Assembly (NCBI GenBank): GCA_035048495.1 | Contig: CM068547.1 | Location: 25,613,913-25,677,912, forward strand | Source of the DNA: Euptelea pleiosperma | Taxonomy: Eukaryota; Streptophyta; Magnoliopsida; Ranunculales; Eupteleaceae | DNA length: 64,000 nucleotides | Direction: 5' to 3' | Shown: one piece after another, positions 36,651 through 51,649 of the stretch | How the letters are laid out: each line of letters starts with the position of its first letter | Position numbering within the stretch: position 1 is the stretch's first letter | Translations under genes and position numbers: made by a program | The notes under the pieces: model-generated | Told to the model about the DNA's origin: nothing | Database searches by the model: none | Seen by the model: only the letters and a program-made list of their open reading frames with translations

Positions 36651-38180
36651 ATATAAATTCTTGAAATGGAACAATGCGCGAGATACTAACAACAAAACGA
36701 ATAGATTGAAGTACACAATCCCTTTAGTTCAACACTATAATTGGTTTTTCATGCTAGAACAAGCCATCTAGTTTGAGTAAGCATGCCCTTAAAGTAGACA
36801 ATGAGAGTAAATATCATAACAATAGTATGGCATTACTAACGTAATAACATGGATGTCAAAAAACAATAGAGCAAAAAATTTGATCATGTGGTTATAGAGG
36901 TGCATGTGGTTATATGCATCATCATTTAAAAAATACTTGAATATGCAAATAAAAAGGACTTCACTTTTGTAATAGTTGTCCACATACAAATTTACAATGA
37001 ATAGAAAACAAGTTTTGGTTGTTCCCAATCATCATGAGGCAACACAAGGAAGAATAATAAGACTGAGACATGCTGGCATTGTGTAAAATAATTTGTATCA
37101 TAGTATTATATTCTTGCTGTTGAGAGTAATTTTTTTTGCTCCTAAAGCATATACTCCCTACAACCCTGTTTTTCAAATTTCAAAATTCTAACTCAAAATT
37201 GATTTTCATTGAATGTTGCTGGGGTTGTCAAGGATTAATTTCATATAAAGCTTTCACCCTTTATATGAAAGAAATTGCTTCTTCCATTGAATTTTTATCC
37301 TTTCTCTCAACATTTGATCAAGTGTTTTATCCTTTGAAAAATAAGATCAACAAATATGGTTTTGAACGGCTTAGGAGGAATATTGTAGGGAACCATATGT
37401 TTAGAAAGGCAGTAACCAAAACAAATAAAAAACAGCCAAGTAGATCATGTACTGGTGTCTTGTCTCTTCAATTGAGAATTCAACTAACTCCACCATAACA
37501 ATACCTTCATTTTGCTCTAGCTTGTTATCTATGGTTCTTTCTCTGTTGGTTGTGCTAAACTCCCAGAAAGGGTTCACCATGTCATCCTCAATTACCCTTT
37601 CCATTGAGAGGGTTATTCTTCCTATGATAACATCCACCAGCTTGTTTATCTCGCTTGCTTCTCCTCTATACATCAAGTTGAAGGATGAGCTATTGATGTA
37701 CCAGTAAATAGATAGTGTGGTTATGTACAATGATTTTTAATCTTCAAGGACTCTTATGGAAAGAACTATTATAAATTTGACATGGAGTTATAAATTGGGG
37801 ATTATTTTTTTGTTCTATTAGGTTCTTGTTGGGCATAGTTTATCTTTAATTGTATTTTGCTGTATTTATTTTTAGTTTTTTCCTATTTCAATTAAAATAG
37901 ATCTCTGTGAAGCAAAGACCTGCCCGGTGAAATTCACATTCTCCCAAGATAAATTACCCAAGAGTGAGATCCACTATTACTTGGTAACCTGCCAGGGAGA
38001 TGGGAGATTTTTCTTGGAATGGAGATTATATTGACCCACTGTGGCTTTGGCATTGACAAGAATGTGTGTTATATATTGACCCATCGGGAAGTGCCACTTT
38101 CTTTCATTCAAAATATCTGCCACGGAAGTTGTCATCTCAGCTGTTCTATATCTAACTGAATTAGAGAAGTTCAGATCCAA
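36651..38180. other. Unassigned DNA between the CACTA remnant and the LTR right part
   Basis: It is A/T-rich. Overlapping frames on both strands at 37401-37730 have no recognisable domain. CTGCC with GGGAGA-type phrases near 37920-38010 suggest a small repeat, but no termini were resolved. Confidence 0.5.
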
Positions 38181-39155
38181 TAGGAAAAAGTTATATCTAA
38201 CAGATTCTTCCTAGATTGGATCTGACCAACAAGAAATAAACATGTGGGAGATGAGTCATGCCATTTCTGAGTCTATAAATATATTACATTCAAAATTGAG
38301 AGAAGGATCTTGATCTCCTGATCTAGAATTAACAAATCCTTACATTCCTCTTAACTCGTATCCTACTTGTAAAAACCTCATATACTGACTTGAGCGTTGG
38401 AGTGTTATTGACATGTACATCACCATCAACCTCAGAGCAATTATCCTATCAGTCGCAGCAAGGAGGAGTATTGGTCCTGAGGCTTCGGAGTCGACAGATC
38501 AACCTCGAGATACAAATCATTTTAACCTCAAAGATTGTGTGGGATAGATCAAATATTTTTCCCCCACAGTATCTGTTAACGAAAACTCAATGGCTAGTAC
38601 ATTCTAGTGAAGAAGGAAACATGATCGTCGTTGACGAGATAAATAATCCTATAGTAGATAAAGAACTTCGGGTCTGACTTCCCCATACACTTGATGTGCC
38701 TTCAGATAATTTAAGAACGCATTCTACCAGATGATTTTATCTCTAAACTTTCTATAGCAAGCAAACCGTGAGTTTCTAAAAGAAAGGATTTCCTGTGTCG
38801 CTCTTGCATAAGATGTATTGTGCTCAAGGCCCAAATTTGTAGTTGTTTTTGCAGACATATAGGTTTTAACAATGCAAGAGTTTGTTGAGGAAGAAGTAAT
38901 TACTCGTGCTGTCAGAGAGTCTATGGAAATTAAATCAATTAATTAACAAATAGGGTTTGACTCAGTTCCTGCCTCTAGAACTTCCATCAAAGCATTAAAA
39001 ACAAAGATATTCGAACGAGAATTAGGAGAATCATGTCTTGTTATCTTCTGGCATGAAGAACATATTGACATGTTGGGCCTAGGCCCATGTGATAATTTGC
39101 ATGACTCATGATAACCCATGCATGTGGGTTTGTCAACGATAATTTTCTTAATCAA

Positions 39156-41395
39156 CATGGATTCCTCAACAGACAATAGAACAAATCCTGATGCTAGTGG
39201 ATCACAAATCATAATCAGGTTCCTTCGTCCAGTATTTGTTGTTTAGCTATCTACCCCATACTTGATGAGGAAAAAAAATTTGATGCTGCCGTTTTTTGAT
39301 CCAACGTCGGGGCATCATATGAAAACGCCATGTGGTATAGTCTTAGAGACCGCTGATCGTATGGATGTTTGTCTCATTCCTAGGTGGATCTACACACTAA
39401 AGATCAGCCTGGTTGGTAATTTCTAGCCTTGGGATCTGATTACCTCAAAATAATGCTTGAATCCCACAGTTGAAAACCCATGAAAAAGACTACAATTTAA
39501 CAGTTATAAACCACCAATCTCTATGACTTTTGGCTTTTAGGTGTATATAGGGATGGGCCAAACATCTATACGGTCATTTTTTCTCCTTGATGAGTTGTTA
39601 TTCAATGATCTCCTTATGAAAATAGGGGAAAATATTAACGAAAGACACTCAATGCAGAGGACTATTGTGGCCCTACATAATATATTTTGGGCCCACTGAC
39701 CGCATGGATGTTTAGCCCACTCCTTGGTGCATATACACACCATAAAACAGCTAGATCGATGATTTCTAGCGTTGGATATCGTACCCAAAAAGCATGGTTG
39801 AATCTGACGACTAGAATTTCTCTTAAGAAAATTGCTAAAATCTTTTATGCATGGGACACTCCATGGTTACAGTGGACTTGATGGGCCTTAAGTTGTACAG
39901 TTTCTTGGGCCCACACCTTGATGAATATACACACCAAAAAACAGCTAGATTGTTTATTTTTAGCCATCGGATTTTGTACCCAAAAACATGCTTGAATCTG
40001 ACGACTAGAGTTACTCCTAAAAAATTACTAAAATCTAATGGCTAGACATAACCAATCAAGCTGATTTTTGGTGTCCATATCAATCAAGGAGTGAGCTAAA
40101 CATCCATGTGGTTAGTAGGCCCAAATGAATTCTCTACATAGGGTCACTAGAATCCCCTACAACGACTGCATCGAGAGGTCTCTGCATCTTAATTTTTTCC
40201 TCAAAATAGTATTCCGGAAGAATTCGAATTGCATCCCAAAAAACCCGCCAAATGAAAGTCTTTAAATCGTAATCGAAGTGCATGAATGCCTCTCCCAAGA
40301 ATCTTAGCTACCTGAAGGGGAAGAAAGATTGATGAAAACTCACCACCGTAGGAACACCAACGACGTACGAGGAAAACCGTTAATTCTTGAAAGTTCTTTC
40401 AGAGAAAGTGAGTGATAATCGAGGGGTAGAAACTCCAGGATGTTACCAGAAGAGAGTATGGGAGAGAAGCAGAGAGCCAAGCAGGCTCTTCCATTTTTTT
40501 GAACTGCAAAAAGCGTGGTCGCTCGCAGTAACCAGAAGGCTCATGCTATAGTCAGTTCTAAGTTGCTAATTTTTTTTCCATATTTCCTATTCTTTGTAAA
40601 ACTCTAATCTATTGTCATTAAATTAAAAATACAGGAACTTTATGAACTATTGTATTCTTTTCATTCATTCAATTCTTTTTACTTATTGAACACGAGAGAT
40701 AAAATCAATGACTACAGTTCAAGAAGCTCATTTTTTAGAGTTATACGCATTGAAGTTTGAAGAACACTTTAGAAGATCTTTGGTCCCACTAACCGAAGTG
40801 TTGATCAAAGTATCTGTTAATGAAAAACTTCAGTAGCTAGTACATTTCAGTGAAGAAGGAAACAAGATCGTCGTTGACGAGATAAATAATCTTACAGTGG
40901 AGAAAGAACGTCGGGTCTGGCTTCCACTCTTGATGTGCCCTCGGATAATTAAAGAACGCATTCTACAGATGATTTCATCTCTAAACTTTCTAAACCAAGC
41001 TAACCGTGAGTTTATAAAAGAAAGGATTTCCCGTGTCGCTCTTGACATTGCATAAGATGTATTATGGCTGTTATTGCAGACATTTAGGTTTTAACAATGC
41101 AAGTCTGTTGCAGAAGAAGAAATTACTCGTGTTGTCCAAGAGTTGTTGGAAATCAACGAACAAAGGGGGTTTGACTTAGTTCCTGCCTCTAGAATCCATC
41201 AATGCATTAAAAATAAAGAGATTTGAACAAGGAGAATTGTGAGAAGCATATCTTGTTTGCTTGGATGAGTTCTCATTAAGGGTTGAAGTAACAAAGATGC
41301 CATGCTAACATGTTTTCCACTGCAAATGCATTGTTCGGTGGCTAGAACAGAAAAATTCATGTCCTTTGTGTCGTTTTGAGATGCCAACTGATTGA
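39156..41395 (+). pseudogene. RING-H2 E3 ubiquitin ligase-like pseudogene, copy 2
   Basis: The coding pieces are a start MDSSTDNRTNPDASGSQ (39156 onward), a middle exon (about 40810-41057) with VHFSEEGNKIVVDEINN and KERRVWLPLLMCPRIIKERI, and a 3' exon to 41395 with GFDLVPASR and a RING-H2 finger. The RING reads VCLDEFSLRVEVTKMPC, stop, HVFHCKCIVRWLEQKNSCPLC, then RFEMPTD and a proper TGA. Seven of the eight expected zinc ligands are visible; the first cysteine is Tyr (TAT). A TAA at 41306-41308 sits between the third cysteine and the first histidine, another TGA lies just upstream, and a two-base deletion relative to copy 1 lies near 41210. RING-H2 proteins of this type transfer ubiquitin with an E2 partner; this copy cannot. 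It lies about 100 bases downstream of copy 1. Confidence 0.85.
39335..40140. repeat. Fold-back MITE copies inside RING pseudogene copy 2
   Basis: Counterparts of the copies at 29305-30235, in the same order and orientation. Confidence 0.7.
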
Positions 41396-42043
41396 GATGT
41401 TGCTGTTGAGTAGCTTTTTTTTCTTTTTTCCATTTTTTTTTTGCTTTGTGTGTGTTTGTTTTGTTTTGCTTTCGAGTTGTAATCGATATTCTTTGAATCA
41501 GTTGAGCGTAACGAGCTCTTCCTGCAATCCGAGTAGGCCGCTCACTTGACTCGCCTGCCTGTGAAGCAGTTAAGATCTTGTGGAAGTGTAGATAATAATA
41601 TATATTAGAAATTAAACTACTCTTATCAAAATTAATCAGTATGCCACCCTTTGGAACACATGGTAGGTCATGGAGCTCCTAAAGATCACTGGAGCTTGGT
41701 TTGTTGCTGCCTGTGGATTCATTTCTAGAAACTTTCTCCTCCTTGCTTCTACAAGACCAACTGAGCAACATTTTGGACGGCATAAACGAGAAGAAAAAAA
41801 GGTTACTGCAATGTGATTTATTGAAAAATAGTTTATTAACTAGGTCAGAAGACTAGATCATAATTCCATGCTGAAAGTAACCTCAATATTTTCTTCTATA
41901 AAAGCGTATTAATTCAGTACTCCAAAACCAGTCAAGTACAATCTCTCGCAGTCAAGGTGCTGCCATGTACCATGCACTATGTATGGAAACCAGTAGTAAA
42001 ACATTTAGACTTTGAAACTGTACTTAGAAGTTGATTGGGACAT
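41396..42043. other. Spacer between the RING pseudogene and LIL3
   Basis: It holds the stray LIL3 exon 2 copy (41660-41860) and the probable 3' untranslated region of the reverse LIL3 gene. Otherwise A/T-rich, with no gene. Confidence 0.6.
41660..41860 (-). pseudogene. Stray partial duplicate of LIL3 exon 2 and intron flank
   Basis: This stretch closely matches 42455-42630, the 5' part of exon 2 of the reverse LIL3 gene plus the end of intron 1. The shared run includes the segment coding for RRRKFLE, the splice acceptor region and about 70 intron bases. It lacks the part of the exon coding for PWWAW and LPEAELLN and lies downstream of the gene's stop codon, so it cannot be spliced normally into the transcript. 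It is a local partial duplication, best treated as a dead exon. Confidence 0.8.
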
Positions 42044-43981
42044 TTAATTACTTGGTCGTTGATCTTGTTTCGAGGAACCATTGCTCACACTGTGATCTTG
42101 CCATGTAGCTTGCCATTGCTTATCGTAGAACGTAGCCTCATCAAGTAGTTTGCGCAGGTTGTCAAAATCTTGAGTTCTCCGTAGTAGGATTATTCCAATG
42201 ACTGTCATGAAGAGTCCTGCCTTGCAGACGAAATTGCCTGTTTGGCCTACCATGTCGAGCCCGGTCAAAACATCAACAAAATATGCCATAAAAAATCCCA
42301 CCATCGCCGCTCGACCTGTGAGAAAATGCTGGTGAAGGACAATTCTAAATACATTTGGTGCAAGCATGAAGTAGTGTAGGGACTGAGAAGTTTATCTTTA
42401 ACCATTAAGTAGCTCTGCCTCTGGGAGATGGGACCTCATGAGCCATGCCCACCAAGGTATGATGGAGCTCCTGAAGGTCACTGGAGCTTGGTTTGTTGCT
42501 GCCTCTGGATACATTTCTAGGAACTTTCTCCTCCTTGCTTCTACAAGGCCAACAGAGCAATATTTTGGATGGCATAAAAGAGAAGGAAAGAAAGTTACTG
42601 CAATGTGATTTATTGGAAAATAGCATTAAAATTAAAGTTGATTCATAATTTGTAGGGTATTAGCACCCTTAGATTGATCTGCTCAATAACTTTCCAAAAA
42701 AATAGGTCTTTTTCTTTCATTCTGGATTGTTGACCAGGACTTCATTAATTACAGAAATGTTAGCAACTGATCAGATGGTTACAGTCTTACAGAATACAGA
42801 CATCCTATCCAATAGATCGCTAGGACGTTTGACTGATCAGCATGTGTACACGGTTGAGTAGAGACCTCGGAATGTTATAATGCAACAGTCCCAGAACAAT
42901 TACATCCAATTAAGCGCTTAAATAACTAAATAAACCCCATAGATGTAAGGGTTGAGACAAGCCAGAACTGAAAAGCCTTGAAAACAGATCAGAAATTTTT
43001 ATCTACAAAAAACCATACTTTTAGGTCCTGTACAGTTGCCCTTAGAAAAAGTTTTTTAGAAATGATTCTTCCCCATAAACATCCATTAAAGTTTTCTAGA
43101 TCAACGCATTTGGACTTATGAATCCCATCTTAGAAAACTTTTCTGTGGTCACCATACACGGCCTTAGAAGAGAATTTCTCCATTTTGGTGCATATGCATC
43201 TTCATATGCCCTCTTTAAAATGACTCCTAGATTGTCGAATACATTGGATTGCAAAGTTAATAAAACCAGAACCGACCGGGTATCGGATTGCATCAGAAAC
43301 CTTGAGAAATTGCAGAGCATACAGACCTCCACAACAGTCGTTGTCCCATGATTTGTGAATGCTGTAAAGAAGATTATTCATTGACCTGAATTCTTCATTC
43401 TGAAGCCATCCTAAACACATCTTTTCCCTAAGGATCGTTGACCATCCTTAGGGAATTTAAGCCATAATTATTAAGAAATGATTTCTTTAACAGAGTAAAT
43501 TTGTTTTCGGTAAAAGTAATGCATTCATGAATAGAAAATACTGAGAACACAAAATTAGCTTACTAGTTAAATGACCTGCTAATATGCTGCGTATCTGCTA
43601 TATTTTAAATTAAGTTGACATAGTAGGAGGCCTCTCACCTGCAACAACGACACCATCCCAATCCATCTTCCCATCTTTCACGAACAGATTCAGATCCCAA
43701 GTCCCATTTTTCCATCTCTCATCGTGGAAAGTTGGATCTGATGATAGTGTGCGCATCCCATGCACTGATTCATCTTTGATAGTCACTGGCCCATTGTTGT
43801 GAACAACAGTTTTTTCTTGTTCTGTTAAGTTGATCATTCTCTTGCTTTCAACATCCATGGTGACGACATGGGTCGCTTGCTTAGCTCCGAAAGAGCATCT
43901 CACTAAAGACTGTTGTTTCTTGATGGCATTGTGAGAACTGCAAGCTCTTTGCGGAGAGGCAGATATGGCAATGGAGGCCAT
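42044..43981 (-). CDS. LIL3: LIL3 light-harvesting-like protein 3 (reverse copy, intact)
   Basis: Three exons on the reverse strand: 43639-43981, 42403-42540 and 42044-42315, with GT-AG splice sites. They sum to 753 bases, or 250 residues plus stop, with no frameshift. The N-terminus ([16 protein letters not shown]...) resembles a chloroplast transit peptide. Then come the family block [19 protein letters not shown] near residue 93, [22 protein letters not shown], the light-harvesting helix [19 protein letters not shown] near residue 160, a second hydrophobic segment [11 protein letters not shown], and [13 protein letters not shown]. Exon 2 is 138 bases, the same as in the forward copy. From the NGRAAM motif on, about two thirds of residues match the forward copy, while the N-termini differ strongly, so the duplication is old. 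Expected role: thylakoid anchor in chlorophyll synthesis. As the only copy with an open frame here, it is probably the functional one. Confidence 0.93.
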
Positions 43982-44639
43982 AGATGTTCTTGGAGAAGTT
44001 GTAGTTCTTTCTTTCTTCTTTCTTTGTTAGTTAAAATAGAGGGATAAAATGGGTGAAAGGAAGCCCATGCCTGGAAACAAAGAAGCTTATCCTTCTACCC
44101 CTGTTATTGTCAGTGAGGTCATGGGCAAATCTATGTACCTACTTTGTCTTATTAAAAAATTGGCAAATCTGTTAAGGGGAACATGACAGAACAGCTGCCA
44201 AATCAGGCAAAACCTTCAAGTTGTTTTAGATGTAAAAGATACCCACTTGGCAGAATTATTTTTGCCAAATGGACTGACTGATAATTTTTATTGTAAATAT
44301 CCATGGATTGCCCTTTAAAGGCTTCTGCCTGTATGGTTTTGAAGGACACAGAAGTCTAGCTCAATTAATAAACTAATTAGTGCAGCTCACCCTTAATTTA
44401 TGAAAAATTTAATTTCTATTGCTCCTTGGGTACCCTTTCAGCTTGAATTATATAAAATACATAGTTCCCCATGAATACAATCATCTCTCCATATAAAATT
44501 TCATGACTGGAAAAGAAAGAGAAAATTTTAAAACAGAAGGGGTAACAAAGGGAGGTCAAATTAAGTATCAAACTGCCTCCTTCATTCTTCTTCAACTTAT
44601 AACTAGGAATGTATATGAAGAGAAAAAAAAATGAGATTC

Positions 44640-48088
<3,449 letters not shown>

Positions 48089-48193
48089 GGCTACGAAAGA
48101 CTAAACAGAAATCAAAAGAACAAACAAGAAAATTTGAGAGATGTAATCAAAGAAGAACAAGAAGAGATGGAAATGAAATGAAATGGGAGATGG

Positions 48194-48460
48194 GTATTTA
48201 TAGAGAGAGAAAGAGGAAGGGATTCAACCATGATGATTTGGATAGATAGACACAGAGAGGGGGAGAGAGAGAGAGGGAGAGAGGGAGAGAGGGAGGGAGG
48301 GAGGTTGGTGCAACGTAGGAGCTGAGTACAGAAATTTTAAATAATTATTTGAGATTTTTTCAGTAAACCTTCCTAATTGGTGCAAATTCCAAGAAAACCT
48401 GATAAGTGGAATTACGAAGCTACCCTTAGTGGATAATTTGCTCCTTAGGCACACGTGGCA
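48194..48460 (-). promoter_or_regulatory. Putative glutamate dehydrogenase promoter with TATA box and GA microsatellite
   Basis: On the reverse strand a TATAAATA box lies at 48195-48202, about 107 bases upstream of the ATG at 48088. Immediately upstream, 48252-48304 is a purine-rich (GA)n/(GGGA)n tract on the plus strand, which reads as CT repeats on the gene strand. A CACGTG G-box lies near 48450. CT/GA tracts near plant transcription starts are common, and the regulatory role is inferred. Confidence 0.55.
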
Positions 48461-48569
48461 TATCGACAACTATCCAGTGGAACCCACTTAAGAGATCTGC
48501 CAGTGTTGAAATCATCATGATCGGGTGATATCAACCATATGATTTTCTTGATTCTTTTGATTGGCGTAG

Positions 48570-48725
48570 AAAAATCTAATGGATGGTCGATAATAACGTC
48601 CGTATGACGGTATGGATGTTTGGCCCATTCTTAAGTGGACTTAAAAAAAACAAAAATTGGCCTGATTGACGATTTTTATCCTCTTGATCTGAGTACCCCA
48701 AATAATGCTTAAATCAGACGGCTAA
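48570..48725. mobile_element. Half fold-back MITE upstream of glutamate dehydrogenase
   Basis: Left arm only: GGTATGGATGTTTGGCCCAT and TACCCCAAATAATGCTTAAA. It lies about 490 bases upstream of the gene's ATG. Confidence 0.65.
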
Positions 48726-49123
48726 AACGATTCAAAATCAACGGACGCAAGGGAACCAAGGATCCATCTGTAATTTTGAATGAAGGACGGGGGCAAATTA
48801 GGAACATAATTATCCGTCAGCTAGAATCTAGATATTAAAAGCAGGGCCGCCGGGTTTGACGTTTCTTGCGTTGCTGTTTTTTCGGAAACGGAGATGATCG
48901 TGTAACCCTGCTGCTAATTTAATATGGTATCACTTTACTTTTAGCCATTGCTTGTGAAAATCATGATGTCTAATAAGATCATGACGTCATTAAAATAGAG
49001 GTCGTATTTTATTAAATTACTACCGAGGCTATGATATCAACTTCAACGCGGGCGGGAAATTCAGTACCTATAGTCCTATTAATTCATATTCATTGAGCCC
49101 AAAACTTAATTCATTTCATGTCA

Positions 49124-49525
49124 GGAAAAAGATGTAACAAGGTATGCCTGAAACTGTTCATTTGCGGAAGCGGCATTTTTGGTAGTCACCGCTGCCATCT
49201 GGGCCCACTGACCGCTTGGATGTTTATCACACCCCTTGATGGATATACATACCAAAAATCACCTTGATTGGTAATTTATAACCATTAGATTTTAACACTT
49301 TTTAGCACCATTTAAGGCGTTCTTATAGCCGTTGAATACAACCATTTTTGAGTACTAAAACCAACGGTTAAAAATCATTAAACAAGCTGATTTTTGTACG
49401 AATGTCTATTAAAGGGTGCACTAAACATCCATGCGATCAGTGGGACCAGATGGCAGTGGTGACTGCCATAAATGCCGCTTCCGCAATTGAAACGATCTCA
49501 GGTATACCTTGTTACATCACGACCC
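49124..49525. mobile_element. 402-base MULE-like MITE, relative of the element at 28529
   Basis: Same ends (GATGTAACAAGGTATGCC, and ACCTTGTTACAT followed by CACGACCC) and the same core as the 28.5 kb copy. The flanks are TTCATGTCA (49115-49123) and TTCATGTAA (49526-49534), a nine-base target duplication with one change. Confidence 0.8.
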
Positions 49526-49694
49526 TTCATGTAAATTAAATTAAATGATAGTCATGGAAACGTGGCGAGACGAAGTTGTATATGCGCTGGCACGCACGTC
49601 TACGATGATGACATGGAAAGATGTCTCACGCAACCGCGTCGCCGCGTCTATCCTGCTGACCTGGACTGATTTAATCTAAGAGTTCAACTTGCAT

Positions 49695-49990
49695 GACCGC
49701 CGGTCAGAATATGAGCTACGTGGCACATTTGTAAGAGGACACTGACCGTATGGATGTTTGGCTAATCTCTAGGTGGACCTACAAACCAGAAAATCAACCT
49801 GATTAGTGATTTCTAAGCATTGGATTGGTGTGGGAATTTGAACTTTATTTGGATTTCAAGATCAAAAAGTTTGAAATCACTAATCAAGCTAATTTTAGTT
49901 TGTAGGTTCAACTAGGGATTTGCCAAACATCTATACGGTAATTGTCCTCTAAAAATGTGCCACGTGGTTCATATTATGGGTCATACAAGT
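49695..49990. mobile_element. Fold-back MITE, main family
   Basis: Left arm from ATATGAGCTACGTGGCAC, right arm to GTGCCACGTGGTTCATATTA, with short centre spacer. Confidence 0.8.
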
Positions 49991-50284
49991 TTTACTCAGA
50001 TGTGGGACCATTCTGGATCAGGATCGGAGCCCACCGATCTGGCATCCGATCTTGACGTTGGCTATTCCCAATAACACGGACCGCTTTTATTGCATCGATT
50101 GGAACGTAATACCTATGGAAGGAAAGACAGTTTGGTTGGAAGGATTATGTGTTGGGTCAAAAGAGACACGTTTTGGTTATAAAAAAAATCTAATGTAGAT
50201 ACCGTTTTAAGATTACAGGATGACGTGGCGCAATGAAAGTAGAGTGCTACATCAGCACTTCTCTGCTTTAACATAGACTAAGGG

Positions 50285-50410
50285 AATGCCACATGTGATA
50301 CACGTGCACCTTATATGTGGCAGACTCTTAGATGGCTCATCCCTAAGTGGACCTACATGCAAAAAATCAGTCTGATTAGTGATTTCTAAGCATTCGATAT
50401 TAGAGCCAAA
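50285..50410. mobile_element. Half fold-back MITE
   Basis: A single arm with GGCTCATCCCTAAGTGGACC and AGTCTGATTAGTGATTTCTA. Confidence 0.55.
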
Positions 50411-50539
50411 TGGCATGGAAAGTAATTAACAAGTCATATAGGGGTTGTATTGAAGTTTATGGTAGAGGGCTCATTAATGAGTTGAATACATTGATGGACC
50501 GAAGCGACGAGTAGAACTTTGATAATGATGTCCCTCATT

Positions 50540-51030
50540 AACGATGATGAAGGACCACAATATGAGACACGTGGCACTTTTAGAGAGCACTAACGGTACA
50601 AATCTTTGGACCGTCCCTAGTTGGATCTATCGACCAATATTCAGCCTGATTAATAATTTATATCCATTGGATTAAAGTCGTATTCATAATTTACTTTTAA
50701 TCGTGAATTTCGAGCATTATTTGGGGTACTGAGATTCAAAGGTTAGAAATCCCTAATCAGCCTCATTAGGGATCCCATCTCTAGGTAGACCTACATACCA
50801 AAAATCAGCCTGATCAGAAATTTCTAACCTTTGGATATGATTACCCCCAAATAATGCTCGAAGTCCACAGTTAAAAATAAACCATGGAAAAGACTTTAAT
50901 CCAACGGGTAAAAATTACTAATCAACTTGAATTTTATCTATGTAAGTCCATCTAGGGATGGGCCAAATATCCATACGGTCGCGTTCTCGAAGAGTGCCAC
51001 ATGCCTTAAACAGTGGTCTATCATCAATGT
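50540..51030. mobile_element. Compound fold-back MITE (two copies joined)
   Basis: A left copy (50540-50770) runs straight into a second copy (50771-51030). The junction has two arms meeting at AATCAGCCTCATTAGGGATC, and the second copy ends AGAGTGCCACATGCC. Confidence 0.7.
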
Positions 51031-51649
51031 TGATGAGGCCCCTACAATCACTCTCATGTAATGCACATGCCACCTCCTCGAACTATTGTAAAGTCAAGAG
51101 TGTGCCATGTTAGTCTATCTCAAGAACTCTGAAGACATCTTCAAAGAAAGAGATTGATAGATATTAGCTAACATTGGGTCAGTCGTTTCTAAAAGGTTCT
51201 ATATAAGTTGAGCGGAGTGATGGGACTCTCGGGGTGAGATCACGTAACGGAGTTGTTGAGCTATGTTGTGTGGCCCCCACCACCAGGGATTCAGTCTAAC
51301 TCTATCTCTTTTCCTTCGGTTCTCTTCTTTCCTCTCCCTAAGTTTGGAAGAGTGAGGAAGGTCTAGTTTGTGGGAGCTTTTGAGCGAGCGTGTTTGGAGC
51401 TCATCTGCATCCCATTATTCCTGACTTGAGGTAGGTAATAGAGTTCGGACTATCCTTCGATGGTGGGAGAAAACCGCACAACAAAATGCGATCTTCTTTA
51501 TCGAAAGTGTTATGTTGCCCATTTCCTACCACCTCTCCCCCTTCCATGACAGCTTGCCTATTTTCAGGGTTGTGGCACGCCATACACACAAGCTTCAGCA
51601 ATTTTATGAAAAGCAAAACTTTGATGACCTAGGTCCATTATCAATGTTA

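Larger units (their letters stand above)
30900..38568. mobile_element. LTR-bounded insertion in RING pseudogene copy 1 (probable Ty3/gypsy solo LTR, itself interrupted)
   Basis: The block starts TGTGGG and ends CCCACA, a perfect six-base inverted TG...CA LTR terminus. It is flanked by the five-base direct repeat GTATC (30895-30899 and 38569-38573). The homologous site in copy 2 has a single GTATC at 40810-40814 and no insertion. The right part (about 38180-38568) looks like the promoter-to-end half of a plant gypsy LTR, with a TATAAATA-type box near 38272 and the phrase ACTTGAGCGTTGGAGTG. The left part holds a minisatellite. No gag-pol is seen, so it is most likely a solo LTR split by the CACTA element at 31710 and by unassigned DNA (36.65-38.18 kb). 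An internally deleted full element is also possible. Confidence 0.75.
29131..39055 (+). pseudogene. RING-H2 E3 ligase-like pseudogene, copy 1, split by an LTR-bounded insertion
   Basis: The 5' half is 29131-30899 and the 3' half 38569-39055. Together they align with the uninterrupted second copy at 39156-41053. The first coding-like piece reads MDSSTDKGTNPDASGSQ and then breaks down. The 3' half contains a SVNE-like exon start, VVDEINNP, then GFDSVPASRTSIKALKTK and GESCLV, after which the RING sequence diverges (the second zinc cysteine is Ile) and homology ends near 39055. Stops and frameshifts interrupt every piece. Its intron-like space holds several fold-back elements shared with copy 2. 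The 7,669-base block between the halves is an insertion (30900-38568). Assignment to the RING-H2 family rests on the homologous end of copy 2. Confidence 0.75.

Noticed and set aside
37401..37730. Overlapping open frames on both strands
   Set aside because: Neither has a recognised domain. Opposite-strand overlap of this kind is common by chance, and both lie in the transposon mosaic.
30900..38568. Interpreting the GTATCTGT repeat as an eight-base hAT target duplication
   Set aside because: With a five-base duplication GTATC the block has perfect TGTGGG...CCCACA LTR ends and its right side looks like an LTR, which fits better.
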